Positions 19,061 to 27,514 of a DNA stretch of 64,000 bases are shown in pieces. The DNA lies in contig NZ_JANDMF010000023.1 of the NCBI RefSeq assembly GCF_031626875.1, positions 20,026 through 84,025 on the forward strand, in the 5' to 3' direction. This stretch comes from Clostridium sp031626875 (GTDB taxonomy: Bacteria; Bacillota; Clostridia; Clostridiales; Clostridiaceae). Within the stretch, counting starts at the first letter, position 1. Each line of letters opens with the position of its first letter. The notes below the pieces were generated by a model. It saw only the letters and a list, made by a program, of their open reading frames with translations, was not told the DNA's origin and made no database searches. Position numbers and translations under genes: made by a program.

Positions 19061-19123
19061 AAATAGATTAATTGAATTTCGTCTTTATCAATGTTAGACC
19101 AACTTCAATCAATCTATTTTTTT
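19061..19123. terminator. Bidirectional terminator between kinase and SDR genes
   Basis: 16-base arms 19061-19076 and 19104-19119 pair with one non-canonical position and enclose a 27-base loop that can pair further (GTCT with AGAC). T-runs follow on the plus side; it serves two convergent genes. Confidence 0.75.
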
Positions 19124-19862
19124 AAATATATGAACCATCAACTCTAATAATTTGGCCTGTAATATAACTTGAATCACTACTACATAAAAAAACTGCTGTT
19201 TTCCCTATTTCTTCTGGCAATCCAAATCTTCCAATTGGAATTTCTTCTTCTAAACGCTTTTTATCTTCTTCATTTAAAAAAGAATTCATTTTTGTATCTA
19301 TTACTCCAGGAGCTATTGCATTTACTCTTATTTTTGATGGTGCCATTTCCTTTGCTAATGCTTTAGTAAATAAGTTTAAACCTCCTTTTGATGTTGAATA
19401 TATAACTTCACAGGAAGCTCCTATATCTCCCCACATAGATGATATATTAAGGATTACACCATCTTTCCCAATCATATGTGGAATTGTATGTTTACTTAAA
19501 TACATTGGCCCTAACAAGTTTGTATCAAGTAATCTCTCTATATCTTCTTTACTTGCATCCATAAATAATCCTATTTCACTTCTAGCTGCATTATTAACTA
19601 ATATATCTATTTTACCAAAATGCTTTAAAACTTCACATACCAACTCTTTAGCTCCTTCAAAGGTAGATATATCTTTTTTTATTACATGAGATGTGACCCC
19701 CAAATCTGTAAGTATATTTAATGTTTCTTTAGCTCCATCATCATCTTTAGAATAATTAATAATTATAGATGCTCCTTCTTTTCCAAGCTCTATTGCTATA
19801 GCTCTGCCTATCCCTCTAGAAGCCCCTGTAATAATAGCAACTTTTCCTAATAATTTACTCAT
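19122..19862 (-). CDS. Short-chain dehydrogenase/reductase (FabG-like)
   Basis: 246 residues, one Rossmann domain. Cofactor motif TGASRGIG near residue 13, NNAARSE at about 90, catalytic Ser and Y-x-x-x-K in SSMWGDIGASCEVIYSTSKGG, and a C-terminal GQIIRVDGSYI. These are the hallmarks of classical SDR enzymes that reduce carbonyls with NAD(P)H. It could be a 3-oxoacyl-ACP reductase paralogue, but no fatty-acid genes are adjacent, so the substrate is left open. It starts 17 bases after the M19 dipeptidase stop, so the two form an operon. Confidence 0.88.
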   Translation of the reverse strand: MSKLLGKVAIITGASRGIGRAIAIELGKEGASIIINYSKDDDGAKETLNILTDLGVTSHVIKKDISTFEGAKELVCEVLKHFGKIDILVNNAARSEIGLFMDASKEDIERLLDTNLLGPMYLSKHTIPHMIGKDGVILNISSMWGDIGASCEVIYSTSKGGLNLFTKALAKEMAPSKIRVNAIAPGVIDTKMNSFLNEEDKKRLEEEIPIGRFGLPEEIGKTAVFLCSSDSSYITGQIIRVDGSYI

Positions 19863-19879
19863 ATTTTATGTCCTTTTCC

Positions 19880-20815
19880 TTATTTTAAATTTTCCTTAAA
19901 CAACCTTAATGCATTTTTGTAATATATTTTTTCTATTTCTTCTTCTTTAAACCTTTCTTTTCTAAGAGCTAATTCCAACTTATTAAATTGAGATGCATCA
20001 TTTATTTCAACTTTATTTTTTATCCCATCAAAATCACTTCCTAATGAAATAACATCTATTCCCCCCACATTTTTAATATGCTTGATATGAAATATCATAT
20101 CTTCTACTGATGATATTTCATTTTGCCCTAAGAAATCAGAACAAAAATTTATTCCTAGAACCCCCCCTTTATCAGCTAAAAGTTTAATCATATCATCTGT
20201 TAAGTTTCTTGGATGTTCTGTCACTTTTCTACTATTTGAATGTGTAGCTAAAAATGGTTTCTTACAGATTCGTATTAAATCATAAAATCCTCCATCAGAA
20301 AGATGAGATGCATCTGGAATAATCCCTACCTTCTCCATTTCCTTAACCATTTCTATACCTAAATCACTTAATCCTTTGTCTTTGTATCTATACATATAAT
20401 TAGGTGACCCTATTTTATTTTTATAATTCCATGTAAGAGTTATAATCCTTATACCTTTATCATAGACCTTTTTTACATTTTTAATATCATTTCCTAAAAC
20501 TGCTCCTTCCTCGATGGATAAAAATGCTCCTATCTTTCCCTTTGCCTCTACTATTTTAAGCTCATTTATATTAGTAACTAGTTCTATATACTCTTTATTT
20601 TTATTGATCTCTACTTTAAATTTGTTATACATTAATTCAAATTCACCAAAAACATTTTTTGTATTTTCTGAGTCTATAAAAAAAGCAAAAGTTTGTGCTA
20701 AACAATTTCCTTTTTTAAGTTTGCCTAAATCAACTTGAAAATCATTTCTATTTAATTCTTGATTTTCATATAAAATTCTACCAGCTGTATCACAGTGTAA
20801 ATCTATATATTTCAT
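19880..20815 (-). CDS. M19 family membrane-type dipeptidase
   Basis: 311 residues. Starts with the metal-binding HCDT motif (residues 7-10), has the bridging glutamate in AFLSIEEGAVLGND and the histidines of PDASHLSDGGFYDL and ATHSNSRKV, then LGSDFDGI near the end. This is the binuclear-zinc renal dipeptidase family, which hydrolyses dipeptides, sometimes with D-residues. No signal peptide, so cytoplasmic here. First gene of a two-gene unit with the SDR; its partner role is unclear. Confidence 0.92.
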   Translation of the reverse strand: MKYIDLHCDTAGRILYENQELNRNDFQVDLGKLKKGNCLAQTFAFFIDSENTKNVFGEFELMYNKFKVEINKNKEYIELVTNINELKIVEAKGKIGAFLSIEEGAVLGNDIKNVKKVYDKGIRIITLTWNYKNKIGSPNYMYRYKDKGLSDLGIEMVKEMEKVGIIPDASHLSDGGFYDLIRICKKPFLATHSNSRKVTEHPRNLTDDMIKLLADKGGVLGINFCSDFLGQNEISSVEDMIFHIKHIKNVGGIDVISLGSDFDGIKNKVEINDASQFNKLELALRKERFKEEEIEKIYYKNALRLFKENLK

Positions 20816-20887
20816 TTTTTCACCTCATAATAAATTATATCATAAGATTTTTCTTAACTTAAAATACTTTACTTTATTTTACAATTA

Positions 20888-20916
20888 TTGAATTTTATTC
20901 ATATTAGTGCTATACT
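20888..20916 (+). promoter_or_regulatory. Sigma-A promoter of the metallo-beta-lactamase-fold gene
   Basis: TTGAAT (20888-20893), 17-base spacer, TATACT (20911-20916). It lies 32 bases upstream of the predicted start. Confidence 0.65.
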
Positions 20917-20948
20917 AAAACAAATACTTAAGATAGGTGGTGGACTTA

Positions 20949-21587
20949 TTGTATAAAATAATTACTATTCCTTGTGGTAATGTAAATTGTTATTTAATAG
21001 AAGGTAATAATTTTGCCATTTTAATAGATACAGCAAGAGAAAAATATAGAAACTATCTGTTAGAAAGACTTAAAAATTACAATATAATCCTAATAATTTT
21101 AACTCATGGTCACATTGATCATATAAGTAATGCTGCTTTTTTAGCTAAACATTTTAATGCAAAAATTGCAATGCACGCTGATGATTATAAATTATCTAAA
21201 AATAATTGTATTAATGATATTTATTCAAATTCCTTACTAGGCACTGTTTTTAAAATTATATCTCTAAGACATTTCAAAAATACATCTGTTGATGAATTTG
21301 AGCCTGATTTATTTTTAAATGATGGACAACCTCTTGAAGAATTTGGTATTAATGCAACTATAATTCATTTGCCTGGACATACTAAAGGATCCATTGGTGT
21401 ACTTATAAATAACAATGAATTAATAGGTGGTGATATTTTTATGAATTATATATATCCTTCTGAAACCTTTATAGCAGAAGACATTGACATGTTAAGAAAA
21501 AGCATAAAAAAAATTGAATTATTAAATTTAAAATTATTTTATCCTGGACATGGAAGAGAAATTACCTCTGTAAAAGTTAGCATTTAA
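20949..21587 (+). CDS. Metallo-beta-lactamase-fold hydrolase (glyoxalase II-like)
   Basis: About 212 residues. The metal motif THGHIDHI, the later histidine in IHLPGHTKGSIG, the aspartate in LIGGDIFM and the final histidine in YPGHGREI are all present, so a two-metal active site is expected. Members hydrolyse thioesters such as S-lactoylglutathione or other small esters; this one is not specific enough to name a substrate. I chose the TTG at 20949 because AGGTGG lies 8 bases upstream; GTG codons at 20937 and 20940 overlap that RBS. Transcribed alone. Confidence 0.85.
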   Translation: MYKIITIPCGNVNCYLIEGNNFAILIDTAREKYRNYLLERLKNYNIILIILTHGHIDHISNAAFLAKHFNAKIAMHADDYKLSKNNCINDIYSNSLLGTVFKIISLRHFKNTSVDEFEPDLFLNDGQPLEEFGINATIIHLPGHTKGSIGVLINNNELIGGDIFMNYIYPSETFIAEDIDMLRKSIKKIELLNLKLFYPGHGREITSVKVSI

Positions 21588-21668
21588 TTCTGAAAACATT
21601 TTCTTAAATTTACCTATTGAGATACAATATGTGATAATTACAAAAGTATATATACATTTAATAAAATG

Positions 21669-21709
21669 GGCTATTATAGATCTAATTTTTTATTAGTTCT
21701 ATAATAGCC
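21669..21709 (-). terminator. Terminator-type hairpin after glyA
   Basis: Perfect 12-bp outer stem (21669-21680 with 21698-21709), a mismatch, then a 5-bp inner stem. It starts 9 bases beyond the glyA stop and also lies after the convergent upstream gene. Confidence 0.75.
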
Positions 21710-21718
21710 TTAGAATTT

Positions 21719-22951
21719 CTAATATAAAGGATGTTTTGCACAAAGTTCTACAACTTTGGCTCTTAATCCATCTAAATTTTCATCTTTGTTTTTAATAGCT
21801 TCATCTATTATCTCTGCTACAACTTTCATATCATCTTCTTTAAATCCTCTTGTAGTTACAGCTGCTGTACCTATTCTAACTCCAGATGTAACAAATGGAC
21901 TTCTAGTTTCATTTGGAACTGTATTTTTATTTAAAGTTACACCTATTGAATCAAGTAAATTTTCTGCTTCTTTCCCTGTTATATCTTTATTGTTTAAGTC
22001 AACAAGAATTAAGTGATTATCAGTTCCTCCTGATACAAGCTTAAATCCTTTTTTAGTTAATTCTTCACCAAGTACTTTACAATTCTTAACTACTTGAGTC
22101 ATATATTCTTTAAAATTTGGCTCTAAAGCTTCTTTTAAGCAAACAGCTTTTCCTGCAATTACATGCATTAAAGGTCCACCTTGCATTCCAGGAAATATAT
22201 TTTTATCTAAATCTTTAGCAAACTTTTCTTTACATATTATTAATCCACCTCTAGGACCTCTTAAAGTCTTATGAGTTGTAGTTGTTACAAAATCTGCATA
22301 TGGAACTGGTGATGGATGTACTCCAGCTGCTACAAGACCAGCTATATGTGCCATATCAACCATAAAATATGCTCCTACTTCATCAGCAATCTCTTTAAAC
22401 TTTGCAAAATCAATAGTTCTAGAATATGCACTAGCACCAGCTACTATAAGCTTTGGCTTATGCTCTAAAGCAAGCTTCCTAACATTATCATAATCTATAA
22501 CCTCTGTTTCCTTATCTACTCCATATGAGACGAAATTGAATAACTTTCCTGAAAAGTTAACTGGTGAACCATGAGTTAAATGTCCACCATGGCTTAAATC
22601 CATTCCAAGAACAGTATCTCCTGGATTTAATATTGTAAAGTATACTGCCATATTAGCTTGTGAACCTGAATGAGGTTGTACATTTGCGTGTTCTCCTCCA
22701 AAAAGTTCTTTAGCTCTATTTCTTGCTATTTCTTCCACTTCATCAACTACGTGACAACCACCATAATATCTTTTACCTGGATATCCTTCTGCATATTTAT
22801 TAGTTAAATGAGATCCCATAGCTTCCATAACAGCTTCACTAGTAAAGTTTTCTGATGCTATTAGTTCAATTCCATTTTGTTGTCGTTTTAATTCTTTTTC
22901 CATTAATTCGTAGATTTCTTTATCTACTTTTGATACATTGTCAAAATTCAT
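21719..22951 (-). CDS. glyA: Serine hydroxymethyltransferase
   Basis: 410 residues, the usual length. PLP lysine K228 lies in TTTTHKTLRGPRGG; also visible are ELIASENF, YAEGYPGKRYYGG and AHIAGLVAAG. The enzyme converts serine and tetrahydrofolate to glycine and methylene-tetrahydrofolate in the cytoplasm, feeding one-carbon metabolism. The RBS GGGGTGA precedes the ATG by 9 bases. It is transcribed alone, divergent from the ThrE-type genes across 137 bases, and I see no purine or glycine riboswitch in front of it. Confidence 0.97.
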   Translation of the reverse strand: MNFDNVSKVDKEIYELMEKELKRQQNGIELIASENFTSEAVMEAMGSHLTNKYAEGYPGKRYYGGCHVVDEVEEIARNRAKELFGGEHANVQPHSGSQANMAVYFTILNPGDTVLGMDLSHGGHLTHGSPVNFSGKLFNFVSYGVDKETEVIDYDNVRKLALEHKPKLIVAGASAYSRTIDFAKFKEIADEVGAYFMVDMAHIAGLVAAGVHPSPVPYADFVTTTTHKTLRGPRGGLIICKEKFAKDLDKNIFPGMQGGPLMHVIAGKAVCLKEALEPNFKEYMTQVVKNCKVLGEELTKKGFKLVSGGTDNHLILVDLNNKDITGKEAENLLDSIGVTLNKNTVPNETRSPFVTSGVRIGTAAVTTRGFKEDDMKVVAEIIDEAIKNKDENLDGLRAKVVELCAKHPLY

Positions 22952-23088
22952 TTTATACTGTCACCCCAATTACTCTTTTTAATCAATTATAAGGTTAATT
23001 ATTACTTTTATCAACTAATTTTTATGTTATATATAATTTACTTGTGCTATAATACATAAAGAATTTGTTTAGAAAGTAGGAAGTTTTT

Positions 23089-23856
23089 ATGGATTTGAAT
23101 AAGCTTCTAAAGGTTGCTACCTTTGCAGGTAAAATTATGTTAGAGAGTGGTGCAGAAACCTATAGGGTAGAAGAAACTATCTGCAGAATTTGTTTATCCT
23201 TTGGTGTAGAAACTGCAGACAGTTTTGTTACTCCCACTGGTATAATGGTTTCTATTTCTAATAATAATGAGACCTTATCATTAATTAAAAGAGTCACTTC
23301 TAGAGGGGTTGACCTTAATAAAATAGATTTAATTAATAATTTATCAAGATCACTTCAAAAAAACACCAATCTTGATGATTTTTATAACTCTCTCCTTAAA
23401 GTTAATGCAGGAGATAGATATTCAACAACAACTACCCTAATTTTTTCTGCTATTGCTGCAGGTGCATTTTCATATCTTTTTGGTGGAGATATAAAAGATT
23501 TAATCTCAGCTACATTAGTTGGTTTAATAGTTAAAATAATTACCAATGAATTTGAAAAATTATCTGTAAATGAATTTTTCATTAACTCCATAGGCGGTGG
23601 CATTTCAGCCTTTTTTGCTATAATATTATTCTCACTTGGAATTGCAAGCCATATAGATAAGACCATAATAGGTGCAATTATGCTATTAGTTCCTGGTTTA
23701 ATCATTACCAATGCTATAAGAGATACTATAGCTGGAGATTATTTATCTGGAATAACCAAGGCCTCAGAAGCTTTTTTAATAGCTATTTCAATTGCTGTTG
23801 GCACTGGTGCTATACTTAGTTTTTGGATTAATACCTTAGGAGGTTCTACTATATGA
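23089..23856 (+). CDS. Threonine/serine exporter ThrE, N-terminal subunit (DUF1212)
   Basis: 255 residues. N-terminal soluble part about 1-110 with the typical LESGAETYRVEETICRI and FVTPTGIMVSI, then five or so membrane helices (about 120-250) with PGLIITNAIRDTIAGDYLSG. In Corynebacterium ThrE is one chain; in Firmicutes it is split and this is the larger subunit. It would export threonine or serine, or related small molecules. The second subunit overlaps its end by 4 bases. Being next to glyA is consistent with serine metabolism but this is only an inference. Confidence 0.88.
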   Translation: MDLNKLLKVATFAGKIMLESGAETYRVEETICRICLSFGVETADSFVTPTGIMVSISNNNETLSLIKRVTSRGVDLNKIDLINNLSRSLQKNTNLDDFYNSLLKVNAGDRYSTTTTLIFSAIAAGAFSYLFGGDIKDLISATLVGLIVKIITNEFEKLSVNEFFINSIGGGISAFFAIILFSLGIASHIDKTIIGAIMLLVPGLIITNAIRDTIAGDYLSGITKASEAFLIAISIAVGTGAILSFWINTLGGSTI

Positions 23857-24290
23857 TTATAGAAACTTTATTTTCAGTTATCGCTTCAATGGGATTTGGA
23901 ATTATATTCAATATAAAAGGTAAGAAACTCTTATTTGCTTCTTTAGGTGGAGGTGTAAGCTGGTTCTTTTATACTTTAGGTCTTAGACTTGGATTTTCTG
24001 ATATATTCTCTTTGTTTATTTCATCTATTTTTTTTAGTATATATTCAGAAATCTTTGCACGAATATTAAAAACTCCTGTAACTACTTTAGTAATATGCTG
24101 TCTTATACCTTTGGTTCCAGGGGCTGGAATGTATAACACTATGTATGAAGTTATTACTGGAAACATTCCCAAAGCATTAGAACTTGCTATAAACACACTC
24201 TCTAGTTCTGGAACTTTGGTTTTAGGAATTATTTTTGTATCTACTATAACTAGACAATTAAAAGAACTTAAAATATTAAAAGGAAAGTAG
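23853..24290 (+). CDS. Threonine/serine exporter, C-terminal subunit (ThrE_2/DUF3815)
   Basis: 145 residues with four membrane helices and the conserved PVTTLVICCLIPLVPGAGMYNTMYEVITG. Its ATG overlaps the stop of the first subunit (ATGA), so the two are translationally coupled and should form one transporter. A 13-bp terminator stem begins inside its last codons. Confidence 0.88.
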   Translation: MIIETLFSVIASMGFGIIFNIKGKKLLFASLGGGVSWFFYTLGLRLGFSDIFSLFISSIFFSIYSEIFARILKTPVTTLVICCLIPLVPGAGMYNTMYEVITGNIPKALELAINTLSSSGTLVLGIIFVSTITRQLKELKILKGK

Positions 24291-24312
24291 AATGTACACT
24301 ACTTTCCTTTTA
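24278..24312 (+). terminator. Terminator of the ThrE-type operon
   Basis: Perfect 13-bp stem (24278-24290 with 24299-24311), 8-base loop, four U at the end. The left arm is the last codons and stop of the gene. Confidence 0.85.
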
Positions 24313-24384
24313 TAAAGAGCACGTATTCATTGTGACAAAGCCAAAAACAAGATTACAATTTTTTACTTTCAAACCGATTTTAAA

Positions 24385-24648
24385 TCACTTAATAAATGTA
24401 TTTATTGTTTTCATAAGTTCCTTAAGTTGTTCTTCTCCTTCAAAATCTTCTCCTAAAGAAAGACAATTGCAAGCATAATTTTCAATCATGATTGCTCCAA
24501 CTTTATTTATAGCTGATCTTATAGCTGACACCTGAACTAATATATCTTTGCAACAAACATCCTTTTCTACCATCTTTTGAATTCCTTTTACTTGGCCTTC
24601 AATTCTTTTTAATCTATTTAATATCTCTTTATTATTATCTCCATCCAT
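24385..24648 (-). CDS. CsoR/FrmR-family metal-sensitive repressor
   Basis: 87 residues, all helical, with the family core RLKRIEGQVKGIQKMVEKDVCCKDILVQVSAIRSAINKVG. Cysteines are present at the first ligand position (CC) and near the second helix end (ENYACNC), but the histidine found four residues before the second cysteine in classic copper CsoR is absent, so the inducer may be other than Cu(I). A near-perfect CsoR-type operator lies 13-38 bases upstream, implying autoregulation. No copper ATPase or chaperone gene is adjacent. Confidence 0.88.
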   Translation of the reverse strand: MDGDNNKEILNRLKRIEGQVKGIQKMVEKDVCCKDILVQVSAIRSAINKVGAIMIENYACNCLSLGEDFEGEEQLKELMKTINTFIK

Positions 24649-24660
24649 ATCTATGCCTCC

Positions 24661-24686
24661 TAAATATACCCATAGGGGTATATTTA
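24661..24686. promoter_or_regulatory. CsoR-type operator
   Basis: Palindrome with perfect 11-base arms, TAAATATACCC (24661-24671) and GGGTATATTTA (24676-24686), separated by ATAG. The TACCC...GGGTA core matches the operators known for CsoR/CstR repressors. It lies directly upstream of the csoR-like gene. Confidence 0.8.
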
Positions 24687-24730
24687 TAGTTTAACCTAAA
24701 ATATTAAATTATAAAAGTAATTTTATCGAC

Positions 24731-24780
24731 AAAAGAGCCCTCTCTATAGAAATTACTTCTATTTTGGAGATAGCTCTTTT
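24731..24780 (-). terminator. Terminator of the radical SAM gene
   Basis: Arms AAAAGAGC (24731-24738) and GCTCTTTT (24773-24780) enclose a further pairing stem; U-rich at the minus-strand end. Confidence 0.75.
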
Positions 24781-24813
24781 AAAACTAAAACAATTTTAGT
24801 CTATATAATTTTC

Positions 24814-26193
24814 CTAACCTTTAGAGAATTCATCATTACCTTTAGAGTCAAAATCCTGTTTCCATGCTTCATCTGCATATGGCTTAAATTCTTCTGCCAA
24901 GTTATTTAATTTTTCTTGAAATTCCTCATTATTTAGCATAGCTTCTGCACTTTTATCTGTAGGATGAGCATTTACCTTTTTGGCTACTTCTCTTATCACA
25001 TTAGGATTATCAATCATCATACATGGTCTTAGCATATTCTTATTATATGGTTGTCTCATCCTTAATTCCTTAAATAATCCACCTCTAAACACATCTATTA
25101 AGTTTTTTTCTTTTACATTATCAGTTGCTATATGTGCAAATATACAAGGTTCTACATCTCCATTTGAGTTAATGTGACAATAAAACTTTCCTGCTATACA
25201 TCCCCCAACATATGGAGCATCATTAAAGAAATCTATTGCAAAGTATGGTTTTGTCACCCTTATGTTCCTAACTTTTCTTCCAAGTTCTATTCTTTGTTCT
25301 GGTTTTAACATAACTTCTATATCTGGTTTTTCTCCAACTGGCATATAAATAAAATACCAACTCATTCTAGCACCTTTTTCAATTAGCATATCAATAAACT
25401 TGTCAGATGTTACAATATCCATATTATGAGTTGTAGTAGCTGATGATACTCCAAATGGAATTCCTCTGCTCTTTAAAAGGTCCATTCCATTCATTACTTT
25501 ATCAAATACACCTTTACCTCTTCTAGCATCTGTTTCCTTTTCAAAGCCTTCTAATGAAAACATAGGCATAACATTTCCAAGTTTACAGAGTTTTTCTGCT
25601 ATTTCATCATTAAATAACGTTCCATTTGTAAAAGGAGTAAACATCACATCACTATATTTTTCATAAATCTTATACATATAGTCAACAAAGAAAGGTTCTC
25701 CTCCTAATACAACCATATAGTGTATTCCCAGTTCTCTTGCTTCTCCAACTATTTTATCTACTTGTTCAAAAGACAATCCTTGATCTTTTGGATAATCTGC
25801 TGCATAACATCCTGAACATCTTAAATTACATCTCATGGAAGGACTAAGTAAAATTACAAACGGAATTTTTGTATCCTCTCTATCCATCCACTTTTGTCTC
25901 ATTTCAACACCATTCCAAATAGCATCTGCAAGGAAATTTTTAAAAAATTTTTGAAGGCAATTGGAATTAGTATTTAGTAATATATCTTGTATCTCTTCTT
26001 TAACTGTTGGAATCTCATTGTAATAATCTTCTATGTTTTTTATTGCCATTTTGCTATCTTCATCTTTTGATAATTTCTTAGCTACAGAAAATAACTTGTC
26101 TACATTTTTCTCTGGATTCTTTTCTAAAATCTTACCTAGTTGTCCTACAATTGCTTCTCTACTTCCTTTTTTTATACCTTCTATTATACCCAT
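24814..26193 (-). CDS. Radical SAM protein with SPASM-like C-terminus
   Basis: 459 residues. The 4Fe-4S motif CxxxCxxC is CNLRCSGCYAADYPK, followed by the GGEPF SAM-binding stretch. A C-terminal cysteine cluster (GGCIAGKFYCHINSNGDVEPC...RPCMMIDN) resembles SPASM/twitch regions that hold auxiliary clusters. An N-terminal helical extension of about 110 residues precedes the core. Such proteins modify peptides or enzymes or make cofactors, but no substrate peptide is encoded beside it, so the reaction is not known. Transcribed alone, with a terminator downstream. Confidence 0.85.
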   Translation of the reverse strand: MGIIEGIKKGSREAIVGQLGKILEKNPEKNVDKLFSVAKKLSKDEDSKMAIKNIEDYYNEIPTVKEEIQDILLNTNSNCLQKFFKNFLADAIWNGVEMRQKWMDREDTKIPFVILLSPSMRCNLRCSGCYAADYPKDQGLSFEQVDKIVGEARELGIHYMVVLGGEPFFVDYMYKIYEKYSDVMFTPFTNGTLFNDEIAEKLCKLGNVMPMFSLEGFEKETDARRGKGVFDKVMNGMDLLKSRGIPFGVSSATTTHNMDIVTSDKFIDMLIEKGARMSWYFIYMPVGEKPDIEVMLKPEQRIELGRKVRNIRVTKPYFAIDFFNDAPYVGGCIAGKFYCHINSNGDVEPCIFAHIATDNVKEKNLIDVFRGGLFKELRMRQPYNKNMLRPCMMIDNPNVIREVAKKVNAHPTDKSAEAMLNNEEFQEKLNNLAEEFKPYADEAWKQDFDSKGNDEFSKG

Positions 26194-26280
26194 AGTAAAT
26201 TTCCTCCATCTTGTTTATAATCTTAAGTCATTTTACTTTACTATATATATTCTAATTTATTTAAAATAAAACTTTAAAAT

Positions 26281-26319
26281 AAAAAAAGTTGAAAAACTTT
26301 ATGTTTTCCAACTTTTTTT
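26281..26319 (-). terminator. Terminator of the glnA-dapL operon
   Basis: 17-base arms 26281-26297 and 26303-26319 with one U-G pair on the minus-strand RNA, a 5-base loop and a seven-U run. It begins six bases after the dapL stop. Confidence 0.9.
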
Positions 26320-26324
26320 GATAT

Positions 26325-27512
26325 CTAATTAAATTTCAATTTTTTTAATCTTTCAGCTGCTTCTTCAACATTTTCTCTTAAAGCAAAACAACTAAGACGG
26401 AAGTATCCTTCACCATTATTTCCAAATCCAACTCCTGGAGTTCCAACTATATTAGCTTTTTCTAATAATAAATCAAAGAAATCCCAAGATGACATATTAT
26501 TTGGACATTTTAACCATATATATGGAGAATTCTCCCCACCAATATAGGTAATTCCAAGTTCCTTTAGAGTTTTTCCAAGTATTTTGGCATTACTCTTATA
26601 ACTATCTATTACTTCTTTACACTTTGCTCTACCTTCTTTAGTAAATACTCCTGCTGCTGCCTTTTGTACCACATAAGGAACTCCATTAAACTTTGTAGTT
26701 TGTCTTCTAAGCCAAAGTTTGTTTAATTGAACATCCTCACATTTTAAATCCATAGGAACAACTGTATATCCACATCTTAATCCTGTAAATCCAGCTGTCT
26801 TTGATAAAGAACATATTTCTATTGCACATTCTTTAGCTCCTGGAATTTCATAAATACTATGAGGAATATCATCACTGCTAATAAAAGACTCATATGCTGC
26901 ATCAAATAAAATTACTGCATTCATTTCCTTTGCATACTCTACCCATTTAGTCAATTGTTCTCTATTATATACAGCTCCAGTTGGATTATTTGGTGAACAA
27001 ATATAAATAAGATCAGCCTTAACATTATAATCTGGTAAAGCTAAGAAATTATTATTTATATTACTATCCATATAAATAATCTTTCTTCCTCCCATAACAT
27101 TTGTATCCACATATGCTGGATAAACTGGATCTGGTATTAATACTATATTATCTTGTGCAAATATATCTAGTATATTTCCTAAATCACTTTTTGCTCCATC
27201 ACTTACAAAAATTTCATTTGCATCTAAATCAACTGAAAATTCTTTATAGTAATCTTGAAGCACTTCTCTTAAAAATGCATATCCTTGTTCTGGTCCATAT
27301 CCTTTAAAAGTTTCTATTGATGCCATGTCTTTAACACCTTCTTCAAGACCTGCAATTACAGGTGCACTTAAAGGAAGTACTACATCTCCAATTCCTAATG
27401 ATATTACCTTTTTATCAGGATTGCTTTCTTTAAATTGGTTTACCTTTTGAGCTATGTTTGAAAATAGATAACTATTTTCTAATTCTAAAAAATTTTTATT
27501 AACTTTTAACAA
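26325..27512 (-). CDS. dapL: LL-diaminopimelate aminotransferase
   Basis: 395 residues, class I/II PLP aminotransferase. The N-terminal NKNFLELENSYLFSNIAQKV and SLGIGDVVLPLSAPVIAGLEEGV match DapL; the PLP lysine is in SLSKTAGFTGLRCGY. DapL converts tetrahydrodipicolinate directly to LL-diaminopimelate with glutamate as amino donor, bypassing acylated intermediates. DapF, the next enzyme of the lysine/peptidoglycan route, is encoded two genes upstream in the same operon. It starts 2 bases after the pyrG stop. Alternative: another aspartate-type aminotransferase, less likely. Confidence 0.9.
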   Translation of the reverse strand: MLKVNKNFLELENSYLFSNIAQKVNQFKESNPDKKVISLGIGDVVLPLSAPVIAGLEEGVKDMASIETFKGYGPEQGYAFLREVLQDYYKEFSVDLDANEIFVSDGAKSDLGNILDIFAQDNIVLIPDPVYPAYVDTNVMGGRKIIYMDSNINNNFLALPDYNVKADLIYICSPNNPTGAVYNREQLTKWVEYAKEMNAVILFDAAYESFISSDDIPHSIYEIPGAKECAIEICSLSKTAGFTGLRCGYTVVPMDLKCEDVQLNKLWLRRQTTKFNGVPYVVQKAAAGVFTKEGRAKCKEVIDSYKSNAKILGKTLKELGITYIGGENSPYIWLKCPNNMSSWDFFDLLLEKANIVGTPGVGFGNNGEGYFRLSCFALRENVEEAAERLKKLKFN

Positions 27513-27514
27513 TT

